From NCBI GenBank assembly GCA_963767475.1, contig CAVYEI010000002.1:1488001-1552000 (forward strand): 64,000 bases of DNA, given 5' to 3'. The position numbers were made by a program, and so were the translations under genes. The stretch comes from WHSW01 sp963767475. GTDB taxonomy: Bacteria; Actinomycetota; Thermoleophilia; Solirubrobacterales; 70-9. The notes below the pieces were generated by a model. The model saw only the letters and a program-made list of their open reading frames with translations. It made no database searches and had not been told where the DNA came from. Positions 15,758-24,175 of this stretch are shown one piece after another. Position 1 is the stretch's first letter, and every line of letters begins with the position of its first letter.

Positions 15758-17253
15758 TGGATTCCAACGGAGCCGCCGTCGAAGCGCCGGAGGTGGCCCC
15801 CCGGCTCCCCGCGGTGCTCGTCGTCAACGACCGCGAGGAGCAACGGGTAGCGGTCACGGCGATGCTCGCGCCTCTGAGCGTCACGGTCGTCGAAGCCGAT
15901 TCCGGACGAGCCGCGCTTCGCGCCGTCCTCGATCAGACCTTCGCGGTGATCCTGATGGATGTCCGGATGCCGACCATGGACGGGTACGAGACCGCGACCT
16001 TGATCCGCCAGCGACGCCAGTCGGGACACACGCCGATCATCTTCTGCACCGCCTTCGGGCGCGACGAGACCGAGACGCTGACCGCCTATGCCAGTGGCGC
16101 CGTCGATTTCATCTTCACCCCGATCCACGGCGATGTGCTGCGGGCCAAGGTCTCGGCGTTCGTCGGCCTCTACCTCCAGTCCGAGGAGCTGCAGCGCTCG
16201 CTCGAATCGATCACCGATCTCAACGCCGCCGTGCGCGACAGCGAGGTACGCGCCCGGGCGGTGTTGCAGAACGTCGTCGACGGGGTCGTCACAGCCGGCG
16301 AGGAAGGGCGGATCGAGTCGTTCAACCGCTCGGCGCGACGCCTGTTCGGCTACCGCGAGGAGGAGGTGATCGGGCAGCCGCTGCAGCTGCTGATCGCACC
16401 CGACCATCACGACGACTTCTCCGGTCCGGCCCTGGCCCGGCGCAGCCTACCGGTGGCGCGCAACGGAAAGCCGATGTCGATAGCGATTCGCGGTGGCGAC
16501 GGCAATCCGGCCCTGACGACCCAGACGATGGGTCGCCGCCGGGACGGTTCCTGCTTTGCGATGGAGATCGACGTAAGCCAGATTCAGATCGGCAAGCGGA
16601 TGCTGACGATCGGCTGCGTACGCGATATCTCGGAGCGAAATGAGCTCATGCAGGCACAGTTCGAGATGCTCGCCCGGCTCGCCGCGGCGGCGGAGTTTCG
16701 CGACGACGAGACCGGCGAGCACACCCACCGGGTCGCCGATCTGTCGGTCAGCATCGCCGAGCGCCTCGGGTTGCCGGCCCCCCAGATCGAGCTGCTGAGG
16801 TTCGCCGCGCCGCTGCACGACGTCGGCAAGATCGCGATTCCCGACGCCATTCTCGGCAAGCCGGGACGGTTGACCGAGGAGGAGTTCGAGCAGATCAAGA
16901 CCCACAGCGCGATCGGCGCCCAGATGCTCGCCGGGAGCCCGTTTGCGCTCCTCGACCTGGCCGAGGAGATCGCCCTCACGCACCACGAGAAGTGGGACGG
17001 CAGCGGCTATCCCTCCGGCTTGGCCGGAGATGCGATCCCGATCGCCGGGCGGATAGTGGCGGTCGCCGATGTGTTCGACGCGCTCACCCATTCGCGACCG
17101 TACAAGGAGGCCTGGAGCAGGGCCGACGCGATCGCCGAGATGACCGGCGAGGCCGGCCGGCACTTCGACCCACAGGTTCTGGAGGCCTTCGTCGGCCTGC
17201 CGGCGCCGGAGCCGGCCGATCAAACCGACGAGGCCGTGACCGCCGCCGACTGA
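15757..17253 (+). CDS. Response regulator with PAS and HD-GYP phosphodiesterase domains
   Basis: 498 aa; ATG 15757 shares its first base with the TGA of the kinase gene. Receiver domain at residues 20-140 (phospho-Asp 68 in ILMDVRMPTMDGY), PAS at ~165-300 (VDGVVTAGEEGRIESFNRSA), HD-GYP at ~315-480. The catalytic set is intact: GEHTHRVADLS, LHDVGKIAIPD (His354-Asp355), THSAIGAQML and HHEKWDGSGYPSGL. It is therefore expected to degrade cyclic-di-GMP. It should be phosphorylated by the hybrid kinase encoded just upstream, coupling that sensor to second-messenger turnover. Residues after VGLPAPEPAD are a short disordered tail. Confidence 0.94.
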   Translation: MDSNGAAVEAPEVAPRLPAVLVVNDREEQRVAVTAMLAPLSVTVVEADSGRAALRAVLDQTFAVILMDVRMPTMDGYETATLIRQRRQSGHTPIIFCTAFGRDETETLTAYASGAVDFIFTPIHGDVLRAKVSAFVGLYLQSEELQRSLESITDLNAAVRDSEVRARAVLQNVVDGVVTAGEEGRIESFNRSARRLFGYREEEVIGQPLQLLIAPDHHDDFSGPALARRSLPVARNGKPMSIAIRGGDGNPALTTQTMGRRRDGSCFAMEIDVSQIQIGKRMLTIGCVRDISERNELMQAQFEMLARLAAAAEFRDDETGEHTHRVADLSVSIAERLGLPAPQIELLRFAAPLHDVGKIAIPDAILGKPGRLTEEEFEQIKTHSAIGAQMLAGSPFALLDLAEEIALTHHEKWDGSGYPSGLAGDAIPIAGRIVAVADVFDALTHSRPYKEAWSRADAIAEMTGEAGRHFDPQVLEAFVGLPAPEPADQTDEAVTAAD

Positions 17254-17311
17254 CGCTCGGCGGGACCCCGGTTATGGGGGCAGGGGCGGCGCGGCCGGGC
17301 TTGGACCTGGT

Positions 17312-17848
17312 GTGGCCCCTGCAGCCGTCGATTCCGATCGCGCCAGCGCCGCGGTCGCCCTGATCGAGGCTCACGGTGCGCTCCTTCGCCGCGTCGCGCG
17401 GCGACACTCCCTTTGTGCCGACGACGCCGACGACGCTCTCCAGCGCGCCTCGCTGATCCTGCTGACCAAGGGCCCCGCCGTCGACCAGGGCCGGCTGATC
17501 GCCTGGATGGTGGTGGTCACCAAACACGAGGCGATGGCCGTGCGCCGCGCGCGAGAGCGGGTGCTCGCGTGTCTTGCCGGCGATCTCCCGGCCGATCCGC
17601 TCGCCGCGGTCGCCTCGGATTGCCCCGATCCCGCAGAGCGCGCCGAACGGGCCGAGCACCTGGCCGAGGCCCGCGCCGCGCTCGCCGCGCTGAAGGCAAA
17701 CGAGCGGCTGGCGATCCTGCTCCAGGCCGAGGGCTACTCGTACGCCGAGATCTGCGAGCTCTGCGGCTGGACCTACACCAAGGTCAACCGCTCGCTGGCC
17801 GAGGGGCGGGCGCGCCTGCGCGAGCGGCCGCTGGAGAAAGCGGCCTGA
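17312..17848 (+). CDS. Sigma-70 family (ECF-like) RNA polymerase sigma factor
   Basis: 178 aa from GTG 17312, 58 nt after the HD-GYP gene and probably in the same operon. The region-2 helix has LRRVARRHSLCADDADDALQRASLILL and MVVVTKHEAMAVRRARER. Region 4 has LKANERLAILLQAEGYSYAEICELCGWTYTKVNRSLAEGRARL, a clear helix-turn-helix for -35 binding. No anti-sigma gene follows. The order kinase, HD-GYP regulator, sigma factor suggests the phosphorelay also reaches transcription, but that is inference. Start could lie a few codons either side. Confidence 0.8.
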   Translation: MAPAAVDSDRASAAVALIEAHGALLRRVARRHSLCADDADDALQRASLILLTKGPAVDQGRLIAWMVVVTKHEAMAVRRARERVLACLAGDLPADPLAAVASDCPDPAERAERAEHLAEARAALAALKANERLAILLQAEGYSYAEICELCGWTYTKVNRSLAEGRARLRERPLEKAA

Positions 17849-17903
17849 TCCCTGGTCTCCATCGGCGTATGCTCGGAGACCTGCGACAGCTTGCGCGCGC
17901 CTC

Positions 17904-18554
17904 ATGAATCAGACCGCACGCCGCTTCGTGCTCGTGGCGCTGGCCCTGTTGATCGCCACCAGTGCCGCTTCGACCGCGCAGGCGAAGCCGAAGAAGCCGC
18001 CGAAGTACAAGGCGACGATCTCGGTCACCACCCACACCCGCGTGTTCATCAGCTGTGACTACGGCTGGACTGCCGACTGGGTGTTCACCGGGACCTACTC
18101 GGCGACGCCGATCTCCGCGCTTTCGACGCTCGATGCCGTCACCCGCACCGGCAGCGGGACGCTGCAGTGGAGCGACGATGCGGGCTGTATCCCCTCACCG
18201 AAGTCGGGCTCCTGCCCGCTTACGGTCGAATCTCCGCTCGAAGGGTTCGCCGGCTACGAGGACGCCTACTTCCACAAGGCGCCGGGCGGCTACCGGGTCG
18301 AGTTTCAGGGCGACATCGCCGTCGTCCAGCTGGGAACGGACGAGTGTCACGGCGCCTTCTGGGGGACCAACGGCGAGTACATCGGCGGCGTGCGCGAGTA
18401 CACAGAGCCCCAGGCCTTCATCCCCTCGAACAAGATCGGCCGCAAGACGATCACCGCCCCGCTTGCAGGTGGATTCCACGCGGTCGACGCGGGACGCAAC
18501 GAGGACGGGGCGATGAACGGGACGCTGACGCTGACCCGCAAGGGCAAGCGCTAG
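17904..18554 (+). CDS. Secreted protein of unknown function
   Basis: 216 aa from ATG 17904. A clear signal peptide (RRFVLVALALLIATSAASTAQA) is cleaved before KPKKPPKYK. The mature ~190 residues are predicted beta-rich, with four Cys (FISCDYGW, DDAGCIPS, SGSCPLT, TDECHGAFW) that could form two disulphides. The C-terminus GTLTLTRKGKR is basic. I do not recognise a family. Its stop codon overlaps that of the convergent glycosidase gene (CTAG shared at 18551-18554). Confidence 0.75.
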   Translation: MNQTARRFVLVALALLIATSAASTAQAKPKKPPKYKATISVTTHTRVFISCDYGWTADWVFTGTYSATPISALSTLDAVTRTGSGTLQWSDDAGCIPSPKSGSCPLTVESPLEGFAGYEDAYFHKAPGGYRVEFQGDIAVVQLGTDECHGAFWGTNGEYIGGVREYTEPQAFIPSNKIGRKTITAPLAGGFHAVDAGRNEDGAMNGTLTLTRKGKR

Positions 18555-19696
18555 GGGAACACCCTGGCCTGCGGTTGGTCGGTGCTCACCGGCGGCGCCG
18601 GTGGATCGGTGAGCCCCCGGACCCCGGGCGCGAACGGCGCCCAGTGGGGCTCGGCCAGGTGGTTTCGAAGCGCGGACTGGGCCCCGGGGTAGAACTGCAC
18701 GTTGTAGTTGTTCGCCGGGTCGACGCCGCGGTAGTAGATCATCATCTTCACCCGCTCATGGGCCTCGGCCCAGCGCAACAGGCCGCCGGTGAAGCTGCCG
18801 CCGAAGTCGTTGTCCCAGGGGCCGTACTCGCCGATCACGAACGGCCACTTGTCGTACTTGTTGAAGAAGGAGACGCCGTTGTCGAAGGCGCCGGCGAACT
18901 TCGAGTAGATGTCGATTCCGACCCAGTCGACGTAGCGCCCTCCGGGCCAGTAGTCGGCGGGCTGGTTGCCGGGGATGTTCGGCGAGCCGAAGCTCTGCGG
19001 CACCCACATCATCGCCACCCGCGGGCGCGGCATCTGCTCGGGGATCGGCAGCGGGATCCCGCCGGGGCCGCCCTCGTAGACAGGATCGTCCTGCGACTTG
19101 GCGCGGATGATCCTCGGCAGCCCCATCCGCATCAGCCTGCGGTTGATCTTGTCGCGCGGGCCGCCGCGCAGGATCAGGGTGAAGCGCCGCCAGGCGAGCC
19201 GGTACCAGCGCGCCGAGTGTCCGTGGCGGCGGGCGCTGCCGTCGGCGTTGAAGGCCGAGTAGGCGTTCCAGTGCCCGTTCATCTCCGCCATCAGCCGGAT
19301 GTAGACGGTCTGGCCGGTCTCGGCGATGTCGGCCGCCATGTGGGTCATGTAGCGGTCGTCCTTGCCGTTGGCGATCTGGCGCGGGGTGATCATCTCGACG
19401 CCCTCGCCGGTGGCGGTCGAGAGGCTGAGCACGCCGCGGGTGTCGGTCTTCCCCCAGCGGTAGAGGGCGCCGGTGGTCAGCGGCACGCGCCAGTGAAAGA
19501 AGTCCTGGAGCACCGCCGGATGGGCGCCGACCTGGTCGGTGAAGGTCTGGAAGTCGGCGGTGTCGCCGGTGTCGGAGACGCCGTGGTAGGCGCGGCCGTT
19601 GCTCGGCGCGTAGGCGTCGCCGGCGGCGGCGCTGGGCACGCCCAGCGCGACCGCACAGACCAGAAATCCCGCCAGGGTGGATCTCGCTCCCATCAC
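18551..19696 (-). CDS. Secreted GH26-like glycoside hydrolase
   Basis: 381 aa with a signal peptide (TLAGFLVCAVALGVPSAAAG). TIM-barrel features resemble GH26 mannanase-type enzymes: YIRLMAEMNGHWNAYS supplies the acid/base Glu, WVGIDIYSKF sits on a barrel strand, and KWPFVIGEYGPWDNDF supplies the putative nucleophile Glu. The C-terminal ~40 residues (after RNHLAEP) are Pro-rich. It is probably exported and acts on an extracellular polysaccharide; substrate is not predictable. MMG gives two possible starts one codon apart. Confidence 0.78.
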   Translation of the reverse strand: MMGARSTLAGFLVCAVALGVPSAAAGDAYAPSNGRAYHGVSDTGDTADFQTFTDQVGAHPAVLQDFFHWRVPLTTGALYRWGKTDTRGVLSLSTATGEGVEMITPRQIANGKDDRYMTHMAADIAETGQTVYIRLMAEMNGHWNAYSAFNADGSARRHGHSARWYRLAWRRFTLILRGGPRDKINRRLMRMGLPRIIRAKSQDDPVYEGGPGGIPLPIPEQMPRPRVAMMWVPQSFGSPNIPGNQPADYWPGGRYVDWVGIDIYSKFAGAFDNGVSFFNKYDKWPFVIGEYGPWDNDFGGSFTGGLLRWAEAHERVKMMIYYRGVDPANNYNVQFYPGAQSALRNHLAEPHWAPFAPGVRGLTDPPAPPVSTDQPQARVFP

Positions 19697-19763
19697 CCCT
19701 TGAACAAGCTAGCGGCGCCGGCGATGCGGATTCGGGCGAGCCCGTGCAGGCCGGGAGCGGTAC

Positions 19764-20261
19764 TCAGCCGAGCAGCTTCGCCTTCTGGGCGGCGAACTCC
19801 TCGTCGGTGAGGATTCCCTGCGAGTGCAGGTCGGCGAGCTGCTTGATCTGCTCGACCACGTCCTGTCCGCCGCCCGCCGCCGCCGGCGGAGCCGGCGCCG
19901 CCGGGGCGTTCATGCCGACGAAGGTCTCGGCGACGGCGCCGAACAGCTGCCGCATCGTCGCCCGGCCGTTGTCGTCGTTGATCGTCGCGAAGGCCCAGGT
20001 GCCGGCCTGGTCCTGAGGGTCGTACCAGACCGGGTAGCGATCCCCCTGGCGCGGGATCTCGACCCGCGAGACGGTGGTCGTCTTCTCGGCGTCGAAGGGC
20101 GGCGAGCCGTCGAGCGGCTCGATCCGGAAGGTCATCTTCACCCGCGGGTTGTCGTTCACGGTCATCCCGGTGTCCTGTACCGAGATCACGGTCCCGGCAC
20201 CCTTGGCGCCGGTCTCGAACAGCTCCGCGGCCTGCTTCTTCTTGCTCTTGAAAAGCGCCAT
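19764..20261 (-). CDS. SHOCT-domain protein
   Basis: 165 aa from ATG 20261. The N-terminus is basic (ALFKSKKKQAAELF). Residues 20-110 form a beta-barrel-like domain (GAGTVISVQDTGMTVNDNP, VEIPRQGDRYPVWYDPQD) similar to DUF3592-type modules. An Ala/Pro/Gly linker leads to a C-terminal SHOCT motif (IKQLADLHSQGILTDEEFAAQKAKLL), a short oligomerisation helix pair common in actinobacterial proteins. Cytosolic; function unknown. Stands alone between convergent and divergent genes. Confidence 0.8.
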   Translation of the reverse strand: MALFKSKKKQAAELFETGAKGAGTVISVQDTGMTVNDNPRVKMTFRIEPLDGSPPFDAEKTTTVSRVEIPRQGDRYPVWYDPQDQAGTWAFATINDDNGRATMRQLFGAVAETFVGMNAPAAPAPPAAAGGGQDVVEQIKQLADLHSQGILTDEEFAAQKAKLLG

Positions 20262-20328
20262 CTGACGATCCTATTCCCGAACGGCAGCTTGTGGCCGAGG
20301 GTCGGATCGACGACGATGAGCTTCAGCG

Positions 20329-20985
20329 ATGCCGAGTCCAGCGACGAAGAAGCGGACGCCGCGAAAACGCCTCAGCGCGCCGGCCCGCCGCGAGCTGATC
20401 GAGCGCGCGGCGATGGAGGTGTTCGCCGAACGCGGATACCACGGCGCCTCGATCGCCGAGATCGCCCGTCGCGCAGGGATCACCCCGCCCGTCGTCTACG
20501 ACCACTTCGCCTCGAAGCTCGAGCTGCACCGGCGGCTGCTGGAGCGCACCCGCGACGAGCTGCTCGAGATGTGGCAGACGAGCCTCGCCGGCGATCAGCC
20601 CGCCGCGGTCAGGGTCCCGCGTTCGATCGACGCCTGGGCCCGTTACGTGCAGGCCAACCCTTATGCGGCTCGCGTCTACTTCATGGAGACCACCGGCGAC
20701 CCCGCGGTCCGCGCCGTCCATCGCGAGGTGGCGGGTCAGGGACTCTCCGCCCTGAGCTCCATCATGGCGACCGAGACGCTCCCGGGCGGGCTGCCCGCCG
20801 AGCAGGCAGCGCAGCTGTTGGAGATGGCCTCCGAGGTGATGCGTGCCGGCCTCACCGGGCTGGCGATCTGGTGGACCGAGCATCCCGAGGTGAGCCGCGA
20901 GCAGATCGTCTTCATCGGCGTCAACACGCTCTGGGTCGGCCTCGAGCGCGCCCTCGCCGGCGAGCTCTGGACCGGTCCGGTTTAG
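20329..20985 (+). CDS. TetR/AcrR family transcriptional regulator
   Basis: 218 aa from ATG 20329. The N-terminal helix-turn-helix is plain: RRELIERAAMEVFAERGYHGASIAEIARRAGITPPVVYDHFASKLELHRRLL. The remaining ~150 residues are an all-helical ligand-binding and dimer domain. Its stop codon ends one base before the 3' end of the convergent tRNA-Ser gene, so the mRNA must run through or stop within tRNA antisense DNA. Target genes are not obvious; the divergent SHOCT gene 67 bp away is the closest candidate. Confidence 0.9.
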   Translation: MPSPATKKRTPRKRLSAPARRELIERAAMEVFAERGYHGASIAEIARRAGITPPVVYDHFASKLELHRRLLERTRDELLEMWQTSLAGDQPAAVRVPRSIDAWARYVQANPYAARVYFMETTGDPAVRAVHREVAGQGLSALSSIMATETLPGGLPAEQAAQLLEMASEVMRAGLTGLAIWWTEHPEVSREQIVFIGVNTLWVGLERALAGELWTGPV

Positions 20986-21074
20986 CGGAGGGGGTGGGAT
21001 TCGAACCCACGGACCGAGCTAACCCGGTCAACAGCTTTCAAGGCTGCCGCATTCAACCGCTCTGCCACCCCTCC
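20986..21074 (-). tRNA. tRNA-Ser (anticodon UGA)
   Basis: 89 nt. Acceptor GGAGGGG pairs with CCCCTCC, discriminator G at 20986. Anticodon loop CTTGAAA has UGA at the centre of a GCAGC/GCTGT stem. The long variable arm (GACCGGGTTAGCTCGGTC) is typical of tRNA-Ser. T-arm GTGGG/CCCAC with TTCGAAT. CCA is not encoded. Confidence 0.96.
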
Positions 21075-21118
21075 GGGATGACCTGGTCGGCGCCAGTTTG
21101 ACGAATACCCTTGGCCCG

Positions 21119-22415
21119 ATGGCGGCGCAGTGGCGCAATTGGGCGGGCGACCAGCACTGCTCGCCGGTCGAGATCGAACGGCCCAGCACGCGCGACGCGC
21201 TGGCCGAGGTCATCTGCAGGGCGGGAGATCGCGGATTGCCGGTGCGTGCCTCGGGCTCGGGACACTCGTTCACCGAGATCGCGCTCACGGACGGGGTCAT
21301 GGTCCGCTGCGATCGGCTCGACCGGGTGCTCTCGGTCGACCGCGACGCCGGCCTGGTCAAGGTCGAGGCGGGGATCGTCCTCGGCCAGCTCACCCGGCGC
21401 CTCGACGACCTCGGGCTCGCGTTCGAGAACCTCGGCGACATCGATCGCCAGACGCTGGCCGGCTCGATCGCCACCGGCACCCACGGCACCGGAGCGGGCT
21501 TTCGCAGCGTCTCGGCGCAGGTCGAGGCGGTCGACTTCGTGCTCGCCGACGGCAGCTCGCTCGAGATCTCGGCCGGCTCCGATCCAGCGGCGCTGGCGGC
21601 CGCCCGGATCGGCCTCGGCGCGCTTGGGATCGTCTACGCGGTCACGATCCGCGCGGTTCCGGCGTTCACCCTCGACCGCGTCGACAGCCCGCGACCGCTC
21701 GACGAGACCCTGGCGCGCCTCGATGAGCTCAACGCCGGCACCGACCACTTCGAGTTCTACGTCTTCCCGCACACGCAGACGGCGCTCTGCCGCGAGAGCC
21801 GGCGCACCGACGAGCCGCCGCGCCCGCGCTCGCGCGGCGGCCGTCTACGCGCAGGAGGTGATGCTCGAGAACTGGGTCGGGCAGGCGTTCGCCGTCGCCG
21901 CTCGCCACCTTCCCTCGCAGGTCCCGCGTCTGTCGCGGTTGGCGGCCTCGGGCACCGGACGCTCGACCAAGGTCGATCGCAGCTACAGGGTCTTCGCCTC
22001 CGAGCGACGGATCCGGTTCACCGAGATGGAGTACGGGATCCCGCGCGAGCACGCCGCCGAGGCCGTGCGCCGGGTGCTGCACGTCGCCGGGCGCCCCGAG
22101 CACCGGGTGGCGTTCCCGATCGAGGTCCGCTTCGCTGCCGCCGACGACCTCATCCTCAGCGCCGCCCACGCGCGCGACGTCTGTTACGTCGCCGTGCACC
22201 AGGACCGAAAGCTCGACTGGCAGCCGTACTTCCGCGCCGTCGAGGAAATCATGGACTCCTACGGCGGCCGCCCCCACTGGGGCAAGCGCCACTTCCAGAC
22301 CGCCGAGACGCTGCAGCCTCGCTACCCGCGCTGGAACGAGTTCCAGGCCCTGCGCGAGCAGCTCGACCCCGAGCGCCGGTTCGCGAACGAGTACATCGAG
22401 CGCGTGCTCGGCTAG
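21119..22415 (+). pseudogene. L-gulonolactone/D-arabinono-1,4-lactone oxidase-like FAD enzyme, frameshifted
   Basis: From ATG 21119 the reading frame gives the VAO-type FAD domain: RASGSGHSFTEIALTDG with the His that carries FAD covalently in this family, then SIATGTHGTG. It continues to FEFYVFPHTQTALC. Near 21830-21840 (GC run cgctcgcgcggcgg) the homologous sequence moves to the next frame and continues from AAAVYAQEVMLENWVG to the family C-terminus PHWGKRHF ... ERRFANEYIERVLG. Total length 1297 = 3x432+1, so one extra base explains it; without it the protein would be ~431 aa, normal for the family. It is either a pseudogene or a sequence error. Confidence 0.8.
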
Positions 22416-23712
22416 ATGTAGCCGAACTCGCGCGCCTTGGCGGTCAGCTCGTCGCGGAACTTCGGGTGCGCGATCTCGATCAGCCGCACCGTGCGCTCGC
22501 GGATCGAGCGCCCGCGGAGTTCGGCGACGCCGTGCTCGGTGACCACCTTGTCGACGATGTTCTTGTACGAGGTGACCGCGGCGCCCGGGTGCAGCGTGGG
22601 GACGATCCGCGAGACCGACTCGTCGTGCGGGGTGGAGTGCAGGACGATGAACGACTGGCCCTGCTCGGCGTAGAGCACGCCGCGCACGTAGTCGGCCTGG
22701 CCGCCGGACGAGGACCAGTAGTCCGTGCCCAGGGACTCGGAGGCGCACTGGCCGAGGAAGTCGACCTCGAGCGTGGCGTTGATCGCCGTCATCCGCGGCT
22801 CGCGGCCGATGTTGCGCGAGTCGTTGGTGTAGTTGACGGGCCAGAGCTCGACCCCGGGGTTGTCGGCGACGAAGTCGAGCAGGCGCTTGGTCCCCAGCAC
22901 CGTGGTCGTGATCACCTTGTTGCGGATGGGTCGCCTTGCGGGTGCCGGTGATCGCTCCGCGCTCGATCAGATCGACGAAGCCGTCGCTCATCAGCTCCGT
23001 GTGGACGCCGAGCTCGCGATGATCGGAGAGCAGGTGCAGGACCTGGTCGGGGACCGAGCCGATCCCGGCCTGGATCGTGGCCGCGTCGGGGATCCGCTCG
23101 ACCACGAGCTCGGCGATCCTGCGTGTCGGTCTCCGTTGCCTCGCGCGGCGGCACCTCGACCAGCGGGTAGTCGGCCTCGCACCAACCTGCGATCTGGCTC
23201 ACGTGGACCTGGTTCTCGCCGAAGGTGCGCGGCAGCTGCGGGTTCGCTTCGAGGAAGAAGGGCACCTCGCCGATCAGCGGCGCCACATACTCGGCGTGAG
23301 GGCCGAGCGAGAAGTAGCCGTGGCGGTCGGGCGGCGCGGCGGCGGCGAGCGCCACCGTGCGCTTCGTCGTCGCCCGCATCAGCGCCGGCACCTCGCTGAA
23401 GTTGTTCGGGACGAGGTCGCAGTGGCCGGCGTGGAAGGCGTCGCGGTTGTGGGGCGAGAGGAACCAGGAGACGTGGTGGAGGTTCGGGATCTCGCCGTCG
23501 ATGTAGCGGCGGTCGCGCAGCGGCAGCATCTGGTGCAGGCGCACGTCGCGCAGGGTCTCGGCACCGTTCTCGATCGCGTCGATCACGGTCACCGGCTCAC
23601 CGTTGCCGAGCCCGACGATCGCGTCGGCGCCCGGAGGCAGCTGGTCGAGCGCGGCTTCGGGCGGGCAGCGCTTCGCCGCCAGCGCGGAGTGGATGTCGGG
23701 GGGATGGCTCAT
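22412..23712 (-). pseudogene. Acetyl-CoA hydrolase/4-hydroxybutyrate CoA-transferase family, two frameshifts
   Basis: ATG 23712 overlaps the stop of the upstream SRPBCC gene (ATGA). Three reading frames in turn encode one protein: MSHPPDIHSALAAKRCPPEAAL ... LVEVPPREATETD, then (from ~23120) RRIAELVVERIPDAATIQAGIGSVPDQVL ... HTELMSDGFVDLIERGAITGTRKATHP, then (from ~22925) NKVITTTVLGTKRLLDFVADNPG ... KAREFGYI. Length 1301 = 3x433+2, so two single extra bases account for it; repaired length ~432 aa is typical. The family moves CoA between acyl groups. Its stop overlaps the convergent oxidase stop (CTAG). Either decayed or misassembled. Confidence 0.82.
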
Positions 23713-24173
23713 CGCTGCCCCGGCGCGGCGGAACTCTCGGCGGCGAGCCTGTCGATGTCGTCGAGCAGGCGGATGAAGCCGCGCTTTATCGCAGCGGCGA
23801 GGGCACCTCCCATCGCTCCGCCGGCGACCGGAACGTTGACGTGGAAGGTCGAGCGCCAGAGCACCCGGGTCCCGGACCCGGCCCGGGAGAGCTCGATCGT
23901 GCCGCCCTCGTGCTCGGCGGGCAGGTTGACCTTGCGGATCAGGTAGTCCATCCGCGTCGGGCGCTCGAAGGCCGTGATCTCCTCCTCGAAGCGCAGTGGC
24001 CCGGCGACGAGCAGCCGCAGGGCGCCAACGCCGTTTCGCTCCTCGGCGCCCTCGCGCAGCAACTCCGCGGTCCTGAAGCCGCGAAATCGCGTGTAACCGG
24101 CGTGATCGCTGAGCAGCTCGAAGACTTCGTCGATCGGCGCTGCGAGGGTCTTGTCGAGGTCGATCCGCGCCAT
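23709..24173 (-). CDS. SRPBCC/START-like protein
   Basis: 154 aa from ATG 24173, two bases after the stop of the upstream PLP enzyme gene and overlapping the next start by 4 nt. It begins MARIDLDKTLAAPIDEVFELLSDHAGYTRF, the usual first strand and helix of this lipid-binding/polyketide-cyclase fold, and ends in a long helix (AIKRGFIRLLDDIDRLA). Predicted to bind a hydrophobic ligand in the cytosol. Operon position between a racemase-like enzyme and a CoA-transferase gives no firm function. Confidence 0.85.
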   Translation of the reverse strand: MARIDLDKTLAAPIDEVFELLSDHAGYTRFRGFRTAELLREGAEERNGVGALRLLVAGPLRFEEEITAFERPTRMDYLIRKVNLPAEHEGGTIELSRAGSGTRVLWRSTFHVNVPVAGGAMGGALAAAIKRGFIRLLDDIDRLAAESSAAPGQR

Positions 24174-24175
24174 GG

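Noticed and set aside
20986..21074. Integration (att) site at tRNA-Ser
   Set aside because: No integrase, no repeated tRNA end and no mobile genes nearby.
21098..22951. 617-residue oxidase without a frameshift
   Set aside because: Sequence after residue ~245 in that frame is Arg-rich shadow; the family C-terminus is in the neighbouring frame.
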